Below, piece after piece: positions 34,481-43,221 of a DNA stretch of 64,000 bases; position 1 is the first letter of the stretch; each line of letters begins with the position of its first letter. The position numbers were made by a program, and so were the translations under genes. This DNA is from Shewanella nanhaiensis (lineage in GTDB: Bacteria > Pseudomonadota > Gammaproteobacteria > Enterobacterales > Shewanellaceae). A model generated the notes under the pieces. The model was not told where the DNA came from, ran no database searches, and was given only the letters and a program-made list of their open reading frames with translations. The stretch spans positions 62,001 to 126,000 of the forward strand of contig NZ_JAHZST010000010.1 in NCBI RefSeq assembly GCF_019457885.1, read 5' to 3'.

Positions 34481-36433
34481 ATGCGGTTGATTAACACTTT
34501 CAAGCAGGTTTTATCTCATGTGCCGCGCTTAATCGCGCTGCAATGTGCTTTTTTATGTTTAGCTGTTATCAATCTAGCTCACAGTGCACCACTTACCCAA
34601 GAGCAGCAAACCTACCTTGATGCACGTAAGGCATTGGATAAACGTCAAACCGAAACCTACACCCGCTTAAGAGCAAAACTGGATGATTACCCCCTAAATA
34701 TCTATCTCGATTTTCATGCCGATATCAATAACATCTTAACCCTTAAAGGCAAACAGGCCGAACAAGCCATCAAGCAGTTTAAACATACCCCTCTTTATAA
34801 TACCGCCAGATACCGTTACCTCAATCGCGCCGGCGCCCAAAAACGCTGGAGTGACTTTTTAGCAGTCAGTCCAAACTCACCGAAAAGCGTCACCCTACAA
34901 TGCTATTTCTACCGAGCTCAGCTCTCACAAGGCGATAAAACAGCGGCGTACAAAGGCGCAAAGTCACTTTGGTTATATGGAAAATCACGACCTAAAGAGT
35001 GTGACCCACTATTTAAAGCCTGGGGGAAGACTGGCGAGATCACCCAAGAGTTGATCTGGTCACGCATGTTATTAAGCTTTAATGCGAATCAATATGGCTT
35101 ATTAACCTATCTGTCACGTAAGATAACGACGCAGCAAAAAGCGGCCAAAAAGTTGCTGAGTGTCTATAAAGATCCAAGAAGTCTACGCCATACTCGCACC
35201 TTTTCATCATCGGCAAAGATCTACGCAGATATTGTCGATGCTGGTCTGCGAAAGTTATCCAGAAAAGATCTAAAGCAAGCTGTAAAGTTGTACGCCAGCT
35301 ACCAAAAAGCGGATAGGTTCAGTGACTATCAAGGTAGAAAACTGAGCCGTTACTTAGTTAGACGAGCTGTGATCCGTCAAGATGATGGATTAAAAACCTT
35401 TGTCGATACCATGCTGCCTCTGCTAGATAGTGACGATCTGGTTGAACTTAGACTCAGATGGGCCATTCGCGAAAATGATCAGCAAGCTATAAGCAGCTAC
35501 TTACCTCAGCTTAGTGAGCAAAAAAAGGCTAAATCAAGGTGGCAATATTGGCTAGCCAGAGATGCGGACAGAAAAGGCAATCTCGATCCGACAAACCTAG
35601 AAAATCTAAGCCAGCAGCGCAACTTTTACGGTTTTTCAGCAGCCGATAAACTGGACTCAGAATACCAGTTGCAAGATACCTTATCAGTCAGTGATCCCAC
35701 ACATCATCAAGCACTCAATCTGGATAAAGGGCTAGCGAGAGTTATTGAGCTCCTTGCACTGGATAAAAATATTGATGCCAGAGCTGAATGGGTACTTATG
35801 CTCAGTAGACATGACAAAGCCATGCAGAAAGAGTACGCAGTGTTAGCATTAAAAAATCAGTGGCACTCTTTGGGCGTACAAGCCAGCATTCAAGGAAAGT
35901 TGTGGAACGACATGACAATCCGTTTTCCCTATGCAGCAGATAATGAGTTCGTTAAAGCCAGCAAGCGATATAAGGTCGATATCGATGAGATAAGGGCTAT
36001 CGCCAGACGAGAGAGTGCTTTTTATCCATACGCAACCTCAGGTGTTGGTGCTCGAGGCCTGATGCAGCTTATGCCAGCAACAGCAAAAGAGACTGCAAAA
36101 AGGTATAAACTCAAGTACAAGGGAACACGAAGCTTGTATCACCCAGATACAAATATCCCCCTTGGCAGTGCCTACTACTCTTCACTACTCAAGCAGTTTA
36201 ACAATAATCGAGTACTTGCAACGGCCGCCTATAACGCTGGCCCACACAGGGTAAAACGTTGGCTTAAAGAGTCCAATGGTCAATTAGATGTGATCGCGTT
36301 TATCGAGTCACTTCCCTTCACAGAAACTCGCGAATATGTGCAAGCAGTATTAAGTTATCGGGTTATCTATCAGATTAAGCAAAACAAACCCCCTGAACTG
36401 TTTTCAGCTGAAGAGCTCAATTACAAATACTAA
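34481..36433 (+). CDS. slt: Soluble lytic murein transglycosylase
   Basis: A 650-residue periplasmic enzyme. A signal peptide ends near AHSA (residue ~36) and a long alpha-superhelical (doughnut) domain fills most of the protein. The C-terminal SLT catalytic domain has Glu511 in RRESAFYP, followed by GLMQLMPATAKETA and ATAAYNAGP. It cleaves peptidoglycan to anhydro-muropeptides. It follows rmuC by 49 bp and may share its transcript. Confidence 0.94.
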   Translation: MRLINTFKQVLSHVPRLIALQCAFLCLAVINLAHSAPLTQEQQTYLDARKALDKRQTETYTRLRAKLDDYPLNIYLDFHADINNILTLKGKQAEQAIKQFKHTPLYNTARYRYLNRAGAQKRWSDFLAVSPNSPKSVTLQCYFYRAQLSQGDKTAAYKGAKSLWLYGKSRPKECDPLFKAWGKTGEITQELIWSRMLLSFNANQYGLLTYLSRKITTQQKAAKKLLSVYKDPRSLRHTRTFSSSAKIYADIVDAGLRKLSRKDLKQAVKLYASYQKADRFSDYQGRKLSRYLVRRAVIRQDDGLKTFVDTMLPLLDSDDLVELRLRWAIRENDQQAISSYLPQLSEQKKAKSRWQYWLARDADRKGNLDPTNLENLSQQRNFYGFSAADKLDSEYQLQDTLSVSDPTHHQALNLDKGLARVIELLALDKNIDARAEWVLMLSRHDKAMQKEYAVLALKNQWHSLGVQASIQGKLWNDMTIRFPYAADNEFVKASKRYKVDIDEIRAIARRESAFYPYATSGVGARGLMQLMPATAKETAKRYKLKYKGTRSLYHPDTNIPLGSAYYSSLLKQFNNNRVLATAAYNAGPHRVKRWLKESNGQLDVIAFIESLPFTETREYVQAVLSYRVIYQIKQNKPPELFSAEELNYKY

Positions 36434-36458
36434 TATTAACTATTACAATCTCACTGAT

Positions 36459-36496
36459 AGGCTAATGAATGGAAAATTTATCGCTTTCATTAGCCT
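36459..36496 (+). terminator. Hairpin after slt
   Basis: An 11-bp stem (AGGCTAATGAA/TTCATTAGCCT) with a 16-nt loop, 26 bp after the slt stop. The T run after it is weak, so it is a probable but not ideal terminator. Confidence 0.55.
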
Positions 36497-36610
36497 AACT
36501 TCAAATAATTGTTGAAAAATCTAGCGATCAGACCCTATTAAGGTAAAAGTTTTAGACTCTTAAACTAGAATGTGAATAATAATTATTTCGTTTAAGAGTA
36601 CCTCACATTT

Positions 36611-37339
36611 ATGATCCCACTCGATAGACTCTACTTAAGTGCTGAATACCAGCCTCTGATAGACAGCAAAAGCTTAAATGTTTTTGGATATGAAGCGCTA
36701 TCTCGGTTTAATGATGACCACGGCAATAGCACACCACCTAATATTGTCTTTGAGCAACTCCATAAAGAGGAGCAGCTACTTTCTGTCATTGAGTACAAGG
36801 CAAAAGTATTTCAGATCCGTCACTCAAATTTAACCTATCCCCTCTTTATCAACCTAGATCCCCATGCGGCTGAGTACAACTTCGATGAACTACTTCTACT
36901 GCTTGCATCTCGTGAGGAGATCACAGTTGAGCTGATAGAAAACACTTGCATTAACGATGCTAGGCTATCGAGTAAACTGCTATCACAACTTAAAGCTAAA
37001 CAGATTAAAGTTGCACTCGATGATATAGGCGCACCACACTCAATGATCTCCCTTGACCTTTTGAGTCAGGTCAATACGCTTAAGTTTGATATCGACTGGT
37101 TTAATAAAACATCACAAGATGAACTTAATCTGATAAAAGCCCTTATTCAGTTTGCAAAAAACAGCAATAAGTTAACGGTTTTGGAAGGGATAGAAACAGA
37201 AGAGCAACTTGAGCTTGCCCGTCAACTGCAGATAGATCTCGTTCAGGGCTTTCTATTCAAAGATCAATTCGTCAAAACACCGACTTCTGTCAAATTAATC
37301 CCGCAAATATCAGCAGAAAAAGAGGAGATAAGGGGATAA
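36611..37339 (+). CDS. Stand-alone EAL-domain protein (c-di-GMP phosphodiesterase family)
   Basis: A 242-residue EAL domain with no sensor domain. Most catalytic positions are kept: Glu28 in EAL, Asn81, Glu110, the Asp137-Asp138 pair, Lys158, Glu192 and Gln212. Several motif neighbours differ from consensus (DDIG for DDFG, INLDP for the usual NxSP). It may hydrolyse c-di-GMP weakly or act as a binding protein; sequence alone does not decide. It lies upstream of the MoxR operon but is separated by 97 bp. Confidence 0.87.
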   Translation: MIPLDRLYLSAEYQPLIDSKSLNVFGYEALSRFNDDHGNSTPPNIVFEQLHKEEQLLSVIEYKAKVFQIRHSNLTYPLFINLDPHAAEYNFDELLLLLASREEITVELIENTCINDARLSSKLLSQLKAKQIKVALDDIGAPHSMISLDLLSQVNTLKFDIDWFNKTSQDELNLIKALIQFAKNSNKLTVLEGIETEEQLELARQLQIDLVQGFLFKDQFVKTPTSVKLIPQISAEKEEIRG

Positions 37340-37436
37340 AAGAAGATAAATGAAACTAAACTGGATCCTAGTCAAACTTTGGCTCATAGTTGATTTATCA
37401 GACAGTTAATAAATGATAACCGCTGTAAGGAATCAG

Positions 37437-38348
37437 ATGACACAGCAAAATCTATCCCAGATCATCAAACAACTCGAAATGGTACTCTTGGGCAAGCCGG
37501 ATCAGATAAAGCTGGCCCTCACCTGCATTCTGGCAAAAGGGCATCTGCTTATCGAAGATCTCCCTGGAATGGGTAAAACCAGTCTCTCTCACGGCATAGC
37601 ACAAACCCTAGGCCTGAGTTATCAAAGAGTTCAGTTCACCAGTGATATGCTACCTGCTGACATTTTAGGTGTCTCCATATTCGACAGCGAACAATCACAG
37701 TTTATTTTCCACCCAGGGCCCATTTTTAAACAGATGATCTTAGCCGATGAGATAAACCGTGCAAGCCCAAAAACCCAAAGTGCACTTCTTGAAGCCATGG
37801 CTGAACACCAGATCACCGTTGATGGGGTAACTCACCCGCTGCCTAACCCCTTCTTTGTTATTGCAACCCAAAATCCTAGTGAGCAATCAGGGACATTTCC
37901 CCTACCTGAATCACAACTCGATCGCTTTATGATGCGGCTCTCCATTGGTTACCCCTCTGCAGATGCAGAACTTGAGATGCTGAAAAGCTATGTCCAATCG
38001 CCACAGATCACAACTCTACCTCAATGTATCACCCAACTTGAACTGATTGAACAGCAACAGATGGTAGACAAAGTTAGTGCTTCCGATGCCCTACTTGGCT
38101 ATATACTGGCGCTAATTGATGCATCACGAGTCCAAAAAGAGGGCTTTGGCCTTTCACCAAGAGCCAGTAAAGCACTACTGCAAGCAGCTAAAGCTTGGGC
38201 TTTTATTCAAGGTCGAACTTATCTGGTTCCCGAAGATGTCCAAGCGGTATTTTCATCGGTTGCCGAACACAGGATCCGCAGTAGTAGTCAGCAGCAAGGT
38301 GAAGCGATATCGCAAAAAATCCTTAGCAATATCAATCCAATTCTTTAA
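37437..38348 (+). CDS. MoxR-family AAA+ ATPase
   Basis: A 303-residue ATPase with Walker A GMGKTSLS near residue 45, Walker B LADEINR near 103, sensor 1 ATQNP near 145 and an arginine-rich sensor 2 region (GLSPRASKALLQAA) near 235. MoxR proteins act as chaperones for metal or surface protein complexes. I chose the ATG at 37437 because AAGGA precedes it by 6 nt; an ATG at 37413 is also in frame. It is the first gene of a MoxR-DUF58-transglutaminase operon. Confidence 0.9.
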   Translation: MTQQNLSQIIKQLEMVLLGKPDQIKLALTCILAKGHLLIEDLPGMGKTSLSHGIAQTLGLSYQRVQFTSDMLPADILGVSIFDSEQSQFIFHPGPIFKQMILADEINRASPKTQSALLEAMAEHQITVDGVTHPLPNPFFVIATQNPSEQSGTFPLPESQLDRFMMRLSIGYPSADAELEMLKSYVQSPQITTLPQCITQLELIEQQQMVDKVSASDALLGYILALIDASRVQKEGFGLSPRASKALLQAAKAWAFIQGRTYLVPEDVQAVFSSVAEHRIRSSSQQQGEAISQKILSNINPIL

Positions 38349-38365
38349 TTTTTCACATTAAAATT

Positions 38366-39355
38366 ATGGTAAGTAATCGCAGAAAACCAGGAAAATTAAA
38401 GCAATGGTTTAACCAATGGCTAAACAGTCGACTTCCTGCTGCGACGAAAGTGACCTTGGCCCATAGAAGTGTCTTTATACTACCGTCAGGGTTTGGACTC
38501 TTATGGCTAACATTAGTCTTGTTGCTTTTTCTTTTTGGTACAAACTACCAAAACAACTTAGTCATAGGGTTAAGCCTACTGCTACTAAGCGTCTTTAATA
38601 CCTGCATCATCTACAGCTACCGAAACTTAGCAGGCATGACTATCTCCTCAACCTTGTCTCCCCAAGCCTATGCCGGAGACACTTTAGTGTTTCCAGTTCG
38701 TTTATATGCCAGCCAACCGCAATATGAAGTGCTACTCAATTACCCAAATAATCAAATAAAGGTCATTAAAAAAGTCACCAATGAAGCCAGTACTTCACTT
38801 ATCCCTTTTATCAATGAGCGCAGGGGAAGAGTATCACCGGGAAGACTTAAAATTGAATCCCGCTACCCACTTGGATTATGCAGAGCGTGGTCACATGTAG
38901 ATCTAGACAATGAACACATTGTCTATGCAGCGCCGTTAGAAGCGAATGAGCGACTCTCCCACCTTGACAGTGAGCAAGATTATGTTGCCGATGACCAAGG
39001 GGGCCATATCCCTGGCGTGGATGAATTCAAAGGCTTAAGGCAACATATCCCAGGTGAGTCTCTTAAACAGGTAGCTTGGAAACAACTCGCTCAAGGAAGA
39101 GGGATGTTAACCAAGGAGTTTCAACAGCCACAGGGAGAGCCACAATGGCTGTCGTTAACCGACTTTTCTCCAACTTCTCTTGAGAGCAGATTGAGTCAAC
39201 TGACACACTCAGTAGATAGATTAAGTGAAAAGGGGCAGATCTTCGGTCTACAACTTGGGGAGAGAACCATCCAACCTGCTGATGGGGAAGCTCACAGGAT
39301 AAGTTGCCTTCAGGCACTTGCTCTGGTACCTGCTAAGCCTGAGACACGAACATGA
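38366..39355 (+). CDS. DUF58 domain protein
   Basis: A 329-residue membrane protein. Two hydrophobic segments lie near residues 35-75, followed by a beta-rich part and the DUF58 signature GVDEFKGLRQHIPGESLKQVAWK near residue 215 (a vWA-like motif). The family always travels with MoxR ATPases and transglutaminase proteins. Its stop overlaps the next start (ATGA). Confidence 0.87.
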   Translation: MVSNRRKPGKLKQWFNQWLNSRLPAATKVTLAHRSVFILPSGFGLLWLTLVLLLFLFGTNYQNNLVIGLSLLLLSVFNTCIIYSYRNLAGMTISSTLSPQAYAGDTLVFPVRLYASQPQYEVLLNYPNNQIKVIKKVTNEASTSLIPFINERRGRVSPGRLKIESRYPLGLCRAWSHVDLDNEHIVYAAPLEANERLSHLDSEQDYVADDQGGHIPGVDEFKGLRQHIPGESLKQVAWKQLAQGRGMLTKEFQQPQGEPQWLSLTDFSPTSLESRLSQLTHSVDRLSEKGQIFGLQLGERTIQPADGEAHRISCLQALALVPAKPETRT

Positions 39356-41355
39356 GCAGTGAGCACAGCGAGATCATCTCCCGGCATAGCCTGTTATGGT
39401 TGCTGCTTGCAAATGTAGCAATCTTGCTCCCTCTGTATGAGAAGCTCACCCCATGGACAATGGCCATATGCGGGATCTGTCTACTATGGCGACTGGGCAT
39501 ATTTATCGGTAAAGTCGCCAAACCACCACGCTATTTAGTCACCCTCTTAGCCTTAGGCTCAGCCATCACCCTCGCCTTAATTATCAATAGCATAGGTTTA
39601 TTGAACGGGCTGATCAATCTACTTGTTTTAGGCTATGCGCTGAAATACATAGAGATGAGAAAAAGGCGAGATGTAAGAACGGTTGTCTTGGTGGGCTACT
39701 TCCTTATTGCCCTTACCTTTATCAACCAGCAATCTATCATCTACACATTAATCTTGGGCCTTGTTACCACCATCAATACTTGCGTGCTGGTTAGTCTGTA
39801 CCATGAGGGCAATAAGCTAAAAGAGACGGCTTTAATGGGGAGTAAACTCATCATACAGAGCCTACCTCTGGCAGCCCTACTTTTTATTGTACTCCCTAAA
39901 CTCCCTCCCCTGTGGATGGTGCCACAAAACAGCTCCGCAACAACGGGGCTATCAGATCAAGTCAGTTTTGGGGATATTGAGAAACTCACCCGCTCAGCAT
40001 CTCTGGCATTTCGCGCCGAATTTGATAGGTCTCCTCCCACCAATCATCTCCTGTACTGGCGTGCACTAGTAATGGAGGATTATAATGGCAAAGTTTGGAC
40101 TCAACATAAGAGTATTAAACAGATAGAGAAAGATGTTCAATTTACTGTTTCTGGTAGAGCCCGCCCTTTAGGAAATCCAGTCAATTATAGTGTTATCGCA
40201 GAGCCTAGCTATCAAAACTGGCTATATGGACTCGATGTTGCCTTTAGTGATGACAGTAACATCAGTAATCTGCCCGATTACCGCCTCTATGCAAAACGCT
40301 CTGTCGATCAGCAATACCGCTACCGAGTTCAATCCTACCTCAAGTCCCCCATGAGTCCAGTTCTCGATGATAAAGTGAAACAGATAAACCTCTCACTACC
40401 AGAAGCAAGCAACCTAAAAACCCAAGCCTTTGCCAATCAATTGATGCAGGAGTACCCAGACCCGCTTCAGAGGCTAAATGCGCTAATGAACTACTTCAAT
40501 CAGGGGGATTACTTTTACACACTCTCACCTCCTCGAGTCGGACCGCAACAGATTGATGATTTTCTTTTTGAAAACAAAGCAGGCTTTTGTGTTCATTACG
40601 CCAGTGCTTTCACCTTTATCGCCAGAAAAACCGGCATTCCAACCAGACTCGTCACAGGCTATCAGGGGGGGGAGTGGAACCAGCAAGCAGGATATCTGAG
40701 TGTTTATCAATATATGGCACACGCTTGGGCAGAGGTTTGGTTAGAGGGTAAAGGCTGGGTTAGGTTTGATCCAACCGCGATGATCGCACCACAGCGTGTT
40801 TTAGAGGGGTTTGATGCCATCTTTCAGCCTGAATCAAGTTATCTGTTAGATAGCCCCTTTAGTCCATTAAGATTAAGAGAGTTTCCTCTGCTGAATAAAC
40901 TAAGGCTCTCCTTAGCCAGTATGGATTATTACTGGAGTGTTTGGGTGCTCGGTTTCGACAGCAATAAACAGCAACGCGTGCTTCAAAAGTTGCTCGGAGG
41001 GGTGACTAAACAGAAGATGTCCCTGTTTATGTTGATAGCAATATCACTCATCGGTCTCACTATTGCGTATAGTGCTGGTCTACTCACTTTTCGTCAACGC
41101 GGCGAACAGCACGCAACAAAGTACACACAGATATGCAACAAACTAAGTGGTAAAGGTTTAGAAAGAAGGCTAGATGAGGGACCCCTTGATTATGGTAAAA
41201 GAGTTGAGTTAGCCATGCCCTCCCTTGCTAATGAATTTGCACTCTTCACCCAATATTACATTGCACTAAAATACCAACCTCTTACCAAAGAGGGTCAAAA
41301 AAAGATTTCAAAACTGTTTTTACGTCTCTTCAAACAGATCAAGAAGAAACTGTAA
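39352..41355 (+). CDS. TgpA-type transglutaminase-like membrane protein
   Basis: A 667-residue protein with ~6 membrane helices in residues 10-180 (DUF3488 part), a periplasmic transglutaminase-like domain, a further helix near 555-575 and a C-terminal tail (DUF4129-like). The Cys-His-Asp triad is Cys413 (FCVHYASAF), His457 (AHAWAEVW) and Asp473 (RFDPTA). It probably modifies or cleaves envelope proteins or peptides; TgpA of Pseudomonas is the closest named member. It is last in the operon. Confidence 0.88.
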   Translation: MSSEHSEIISRHSLLWLLLANVAILLPLYEKLTPWTMAICGICLLWRLGIFIGKVAKPPRYLVTLLALGSAITLALIINSIGLLNGLINLLVLGYALKYIEMRKRRDVRTVVLVGYFLIALTFINQQSIIYTLILGLVTTINTCVLVSLYHEGNKLKETALMGSKLIIQSLPLAALLFIVLPKLPPLWMVPQNSSATTGLSDQVSFGDIEKLTRSASLAFRAEFDRSPPTNHLLYWRALVMEDYNGKVWTQHKSIKQIEKDVQFTVSGRARPLGNPVNYSVIAEPSYQNWLYGLDVAFSDDSNISNLPDYRLYAKRSVDQQYRYRVQSYLKSPMSPVLDDKVKQINLSLPEASNLKTQAFANQLMQEYPDPLQRLNALMNYFNQGDYFYTLSPPRVGPQQIDDFLFENKAGFCVHYASAFTFIARKTGIPTRLVTGYQGGEWNQQAGYLSVYQYMAHAWAEVWLEGKGWVRFDPTAMIAPQRVLEGFDAIFQPESSYLLDSPFSPLRLREFPLLNKLRLSLASMDYYWSVWVLGFDSNKQQRVLQKLLGGVTKQKMSLFMLIAISLIGLTIAYSAGLLTFRQRGEQHATKYTQICNKLSGKGLERRLDEGPLDYGKRVELAMPSLANEFALFTQYYIALKYQPLTKEGQKKISKLFLRLFKQIKKKL

Positions 41356-41391
41356 ACCCTGACACGAAGCAGGTTTCAAGGCAGTTCAAAC

Positions 41392-41421
41392 TACCCACCA
41401 TGAGGTATACCTAAATAGGTA
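41392..41421 (+). promoter_or_regulatory. NarL/NarP-type sites upstream of narK
   Basis: TACCCAC, CA, TGAGGTA (41392-41407) is a 7-2-7 inverted pair of NarL heptamers (consensus TACYYMT), each matching 6 of 7 positions. Directly after it TACCTAAATAGGTA (41408-41421) is a second inverted pair with no spacer. Clustered heptamers about 80 bp upstream of an FNR-type site recall the E. coli narK promoter. Confidence 0.5.
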
Positions 41422-41491
41422 AAAATTAAACCTCTTGTCATTTCCTCTGCAAAAATTCCATTTTTCTTTTCGGTTCCGTCCAAAAATTAAG

Positions 41492-41505
41492 ATGATCTAG
41501 ATCAA
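41492..41505 (+). promoter_or_regulatory. FNR-type box 1 upstream of narK
   Basis: ATGATCTAGATCAA matches 9 of the 10 fixed positions of the FNR consensus TTGATNNNNATCAA and has a perfect TGAT-CTAG-ATCA core. If centred at -41.5, transcription would start near 41540 with TAAGTT as a weak -10. Confidence 0.65.
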
Positions 41506-41572
41506 AGCAGCCCCATATTCAGCCGTAAGTTAACGGTAAAAACCCTACTCAGGTCAAAAAAACTGACCATTT

Positions 41573-41586
41573 TTGATACAAGTCAA
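41573..41586 (+). promoter_or_regulatory. FNR-type box 2 upstream of narK
   Basis: TTGATACAAGTCAA matches 9 of the 10 fixed positions of TTGATNNNNATCAA. It is 81 bp downstream of box 1 and 85 bp before the narK start. Which box supports activation cannot be read from sequence. Confidence 0.6.
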
Positions 41587-41670
41587 TAAAGAGTTCCTGT
41601 CATAAGAGCACACTAAACGGATTCACAAATCACCTATATTTTCGCAACATCAGATGTTGGAGCTAATAAA

Positions 41671-43146
41671 ATGTCAAACGAAGGAAAAATGAATCTGCTC
41701 AATTTTGCAGATCCAAAAATAAAAATGCTTCATGTAACATGGTTCGCTTTTTTCTTGTCTTTTGTCGTCTGGTTTAGTCACGCCCCCTTAATGGTATTTA
41801 TTAAGGAAGCGTTCGACCTAACCAGTGCTCAGGTAAAAGCCCTACTCATCTTAAACGTTGCGCTTACCATACCTGCTCGCATTGTGGTCGGGATCTTAGT
41901 TGATAAATACGGTCCAAGAATTATTTACAGTAGCTTACTCATCATCTCCTCATTTATCTGTCTCGGTTTTGCTATGGCCCAAAGTTTTGAACAGTTAGCC
42001 CTGTTCAGGTTTCTCTTAGGCTTTGTGGGCGCCGGCTTTGTGATTGGCATTCGACTCGTGGGTGAGTGGTTCCCAGCTAAACAGGTCGGCATTGCCGAGG
42101 GGATCTATGGTGGCTGGGGGAACTTCGGCTCTGCCGCTGCGGCAATGTCTCTGCCAACGTTAGCCTACGCATTTGGTGGTGATGATGGTTGGCGCTACGC
42201 CTTAGCGTGCACCGGGATCTTAGCAGGTCTATACGGCATATTCTTCTACATTGCAGCCCGTAACACACCAAAAGGCTCCACCTACTTTAAACCTAAAAAA
42301 TCTGGTGGTTTGGAGGTCACAAGTTGGAAAGACTTCTACTTTTATCTATTTATGAATATCCCCATGTATATCGCCCTCGCCGTGCTGGCTTGGAAATTAT
42401 CACCAACAGGGGTAAACCTATTCACCACTGAAACCATGTACATCATGTGGGCGTCACTCTTGGTGCTATTTTTTATTCAGGTTAACTCCATCTGGCGAGT
42501 CAATAAGGAGAACCTGACCCATGGTGTGCCTAACATTGAGAAGTATGAGTTTAAACAAGTTGCCATTCTCGATGTTGCTTACTTTGTTACCTTCGGCTCT
42601 GAGCTTGCGGTAGTTTCCATGCTGCCTCTGTTTTTCTTAGAAACATTTGATGGGCTAGATCCAGTAAAAGCGGGGTTACTGGCCTCAGGCTTTGCCTTTA
42701 TGAACTTGGTTGCCCGCCCAACTGGAGGCTGGTTTAGTGACAAGTTTGGACGACGCAAGAGCTTGATGATCTTAGTCGGCGGCTTAGCTGTTGGTTATGC
42801 CATACTCAGTCAAGTCGATGGCGGCTGGTTTATCCCCCTAGCCGTGATGGCAACTATGCTCTGCTCCTTTTTCGTTCAAGCAGGTGAAGGCGCTGTATTT
42901 GCCATAGTGCCACTGGTCAAACGCCGCATGACAGGCCAGATTGCTGGTATGGCAGGTGCCTACGGCAATGTAGGTGCAGTAACCTATCTAACGGTTTTAT
43001 CTTTTGTAGATTACAGCACCTTCTTCTTGGTCATATCAGGCTCGGCTCTGTTTATCTTTATCGCAACCATGTTCCTTAATGAGCCTAAGGGACATATGGC
43101 AGAGGTGAACGAAGATGGAACGGTGGAACTTATTGATGTGAACTAA
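41671..43146 (+). CDS. narK: NarK-family nitrate/nitrite transporter
   Basis: A 491-residue 12-helix major-facilitator carrier. The two nitrate signatures are [13 protein letters not shown] near residue 148 and [13 protein letters not shown] near 429, and the loop DKYGPRI near 80 is the typical facilitator motif. It moves nitrate in and/or nitrite out of the cell. NarL and FNR sites upstream indicate control by nitrate and anaerobiosis. It is the first gene of a probable operon with the kinase/phosphatase, 75 bp downstream. Confidence 0.92.
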   Translation: MSNEGKMNLLNFADPKIKMLHVTWFAFFLSFVVWFSHAPLMVFIKEAFDLTSAQVKALLILNVALTIPARIVVGILVDKYGPRIIYSSLLIISSFICLGFAMAQSFEQLALFRFLLGFVGAGFVIGIRLVGEWFPAKQVGIAEGIYGGWGNFGSAAAAMSLPTLAYAFGGDDGWRYALACTGILAGLYGIFFYIAARNTPKGSTYFKPKKSGGLEVTSWKDFYFYLFMNIPMYIALAVLAWKLSPTGVNLFTTETMYIMWASLLVLFFIQVNSIWRVNKENLTHGVPNIEKYEFKQVAILDVAYFVTFGSELAVVSMLPLFFLETFDGLDPVKAGLLASGFAFMNLVARPTGGWFSDKFGRRKSLMILVGGLAVGYAILSQVDGGWFIPLAVMATMLCSFFVQAGEGAVFAIVPLVKRRMTGQIAGMAGAYGNVGAVTYLTVLSFVDYSTFFLVISGSALFIFIATMFLNEPKGHMAEVNEDGTVELIDVN

Positions 43147-43221
43147 TTTACACAGCTTGCCAGCTTTTTAGCTGAGCTGATAATGTGTTTACTCTTTGCC
43201 TAAACTAAAAATGAGCAAAAT

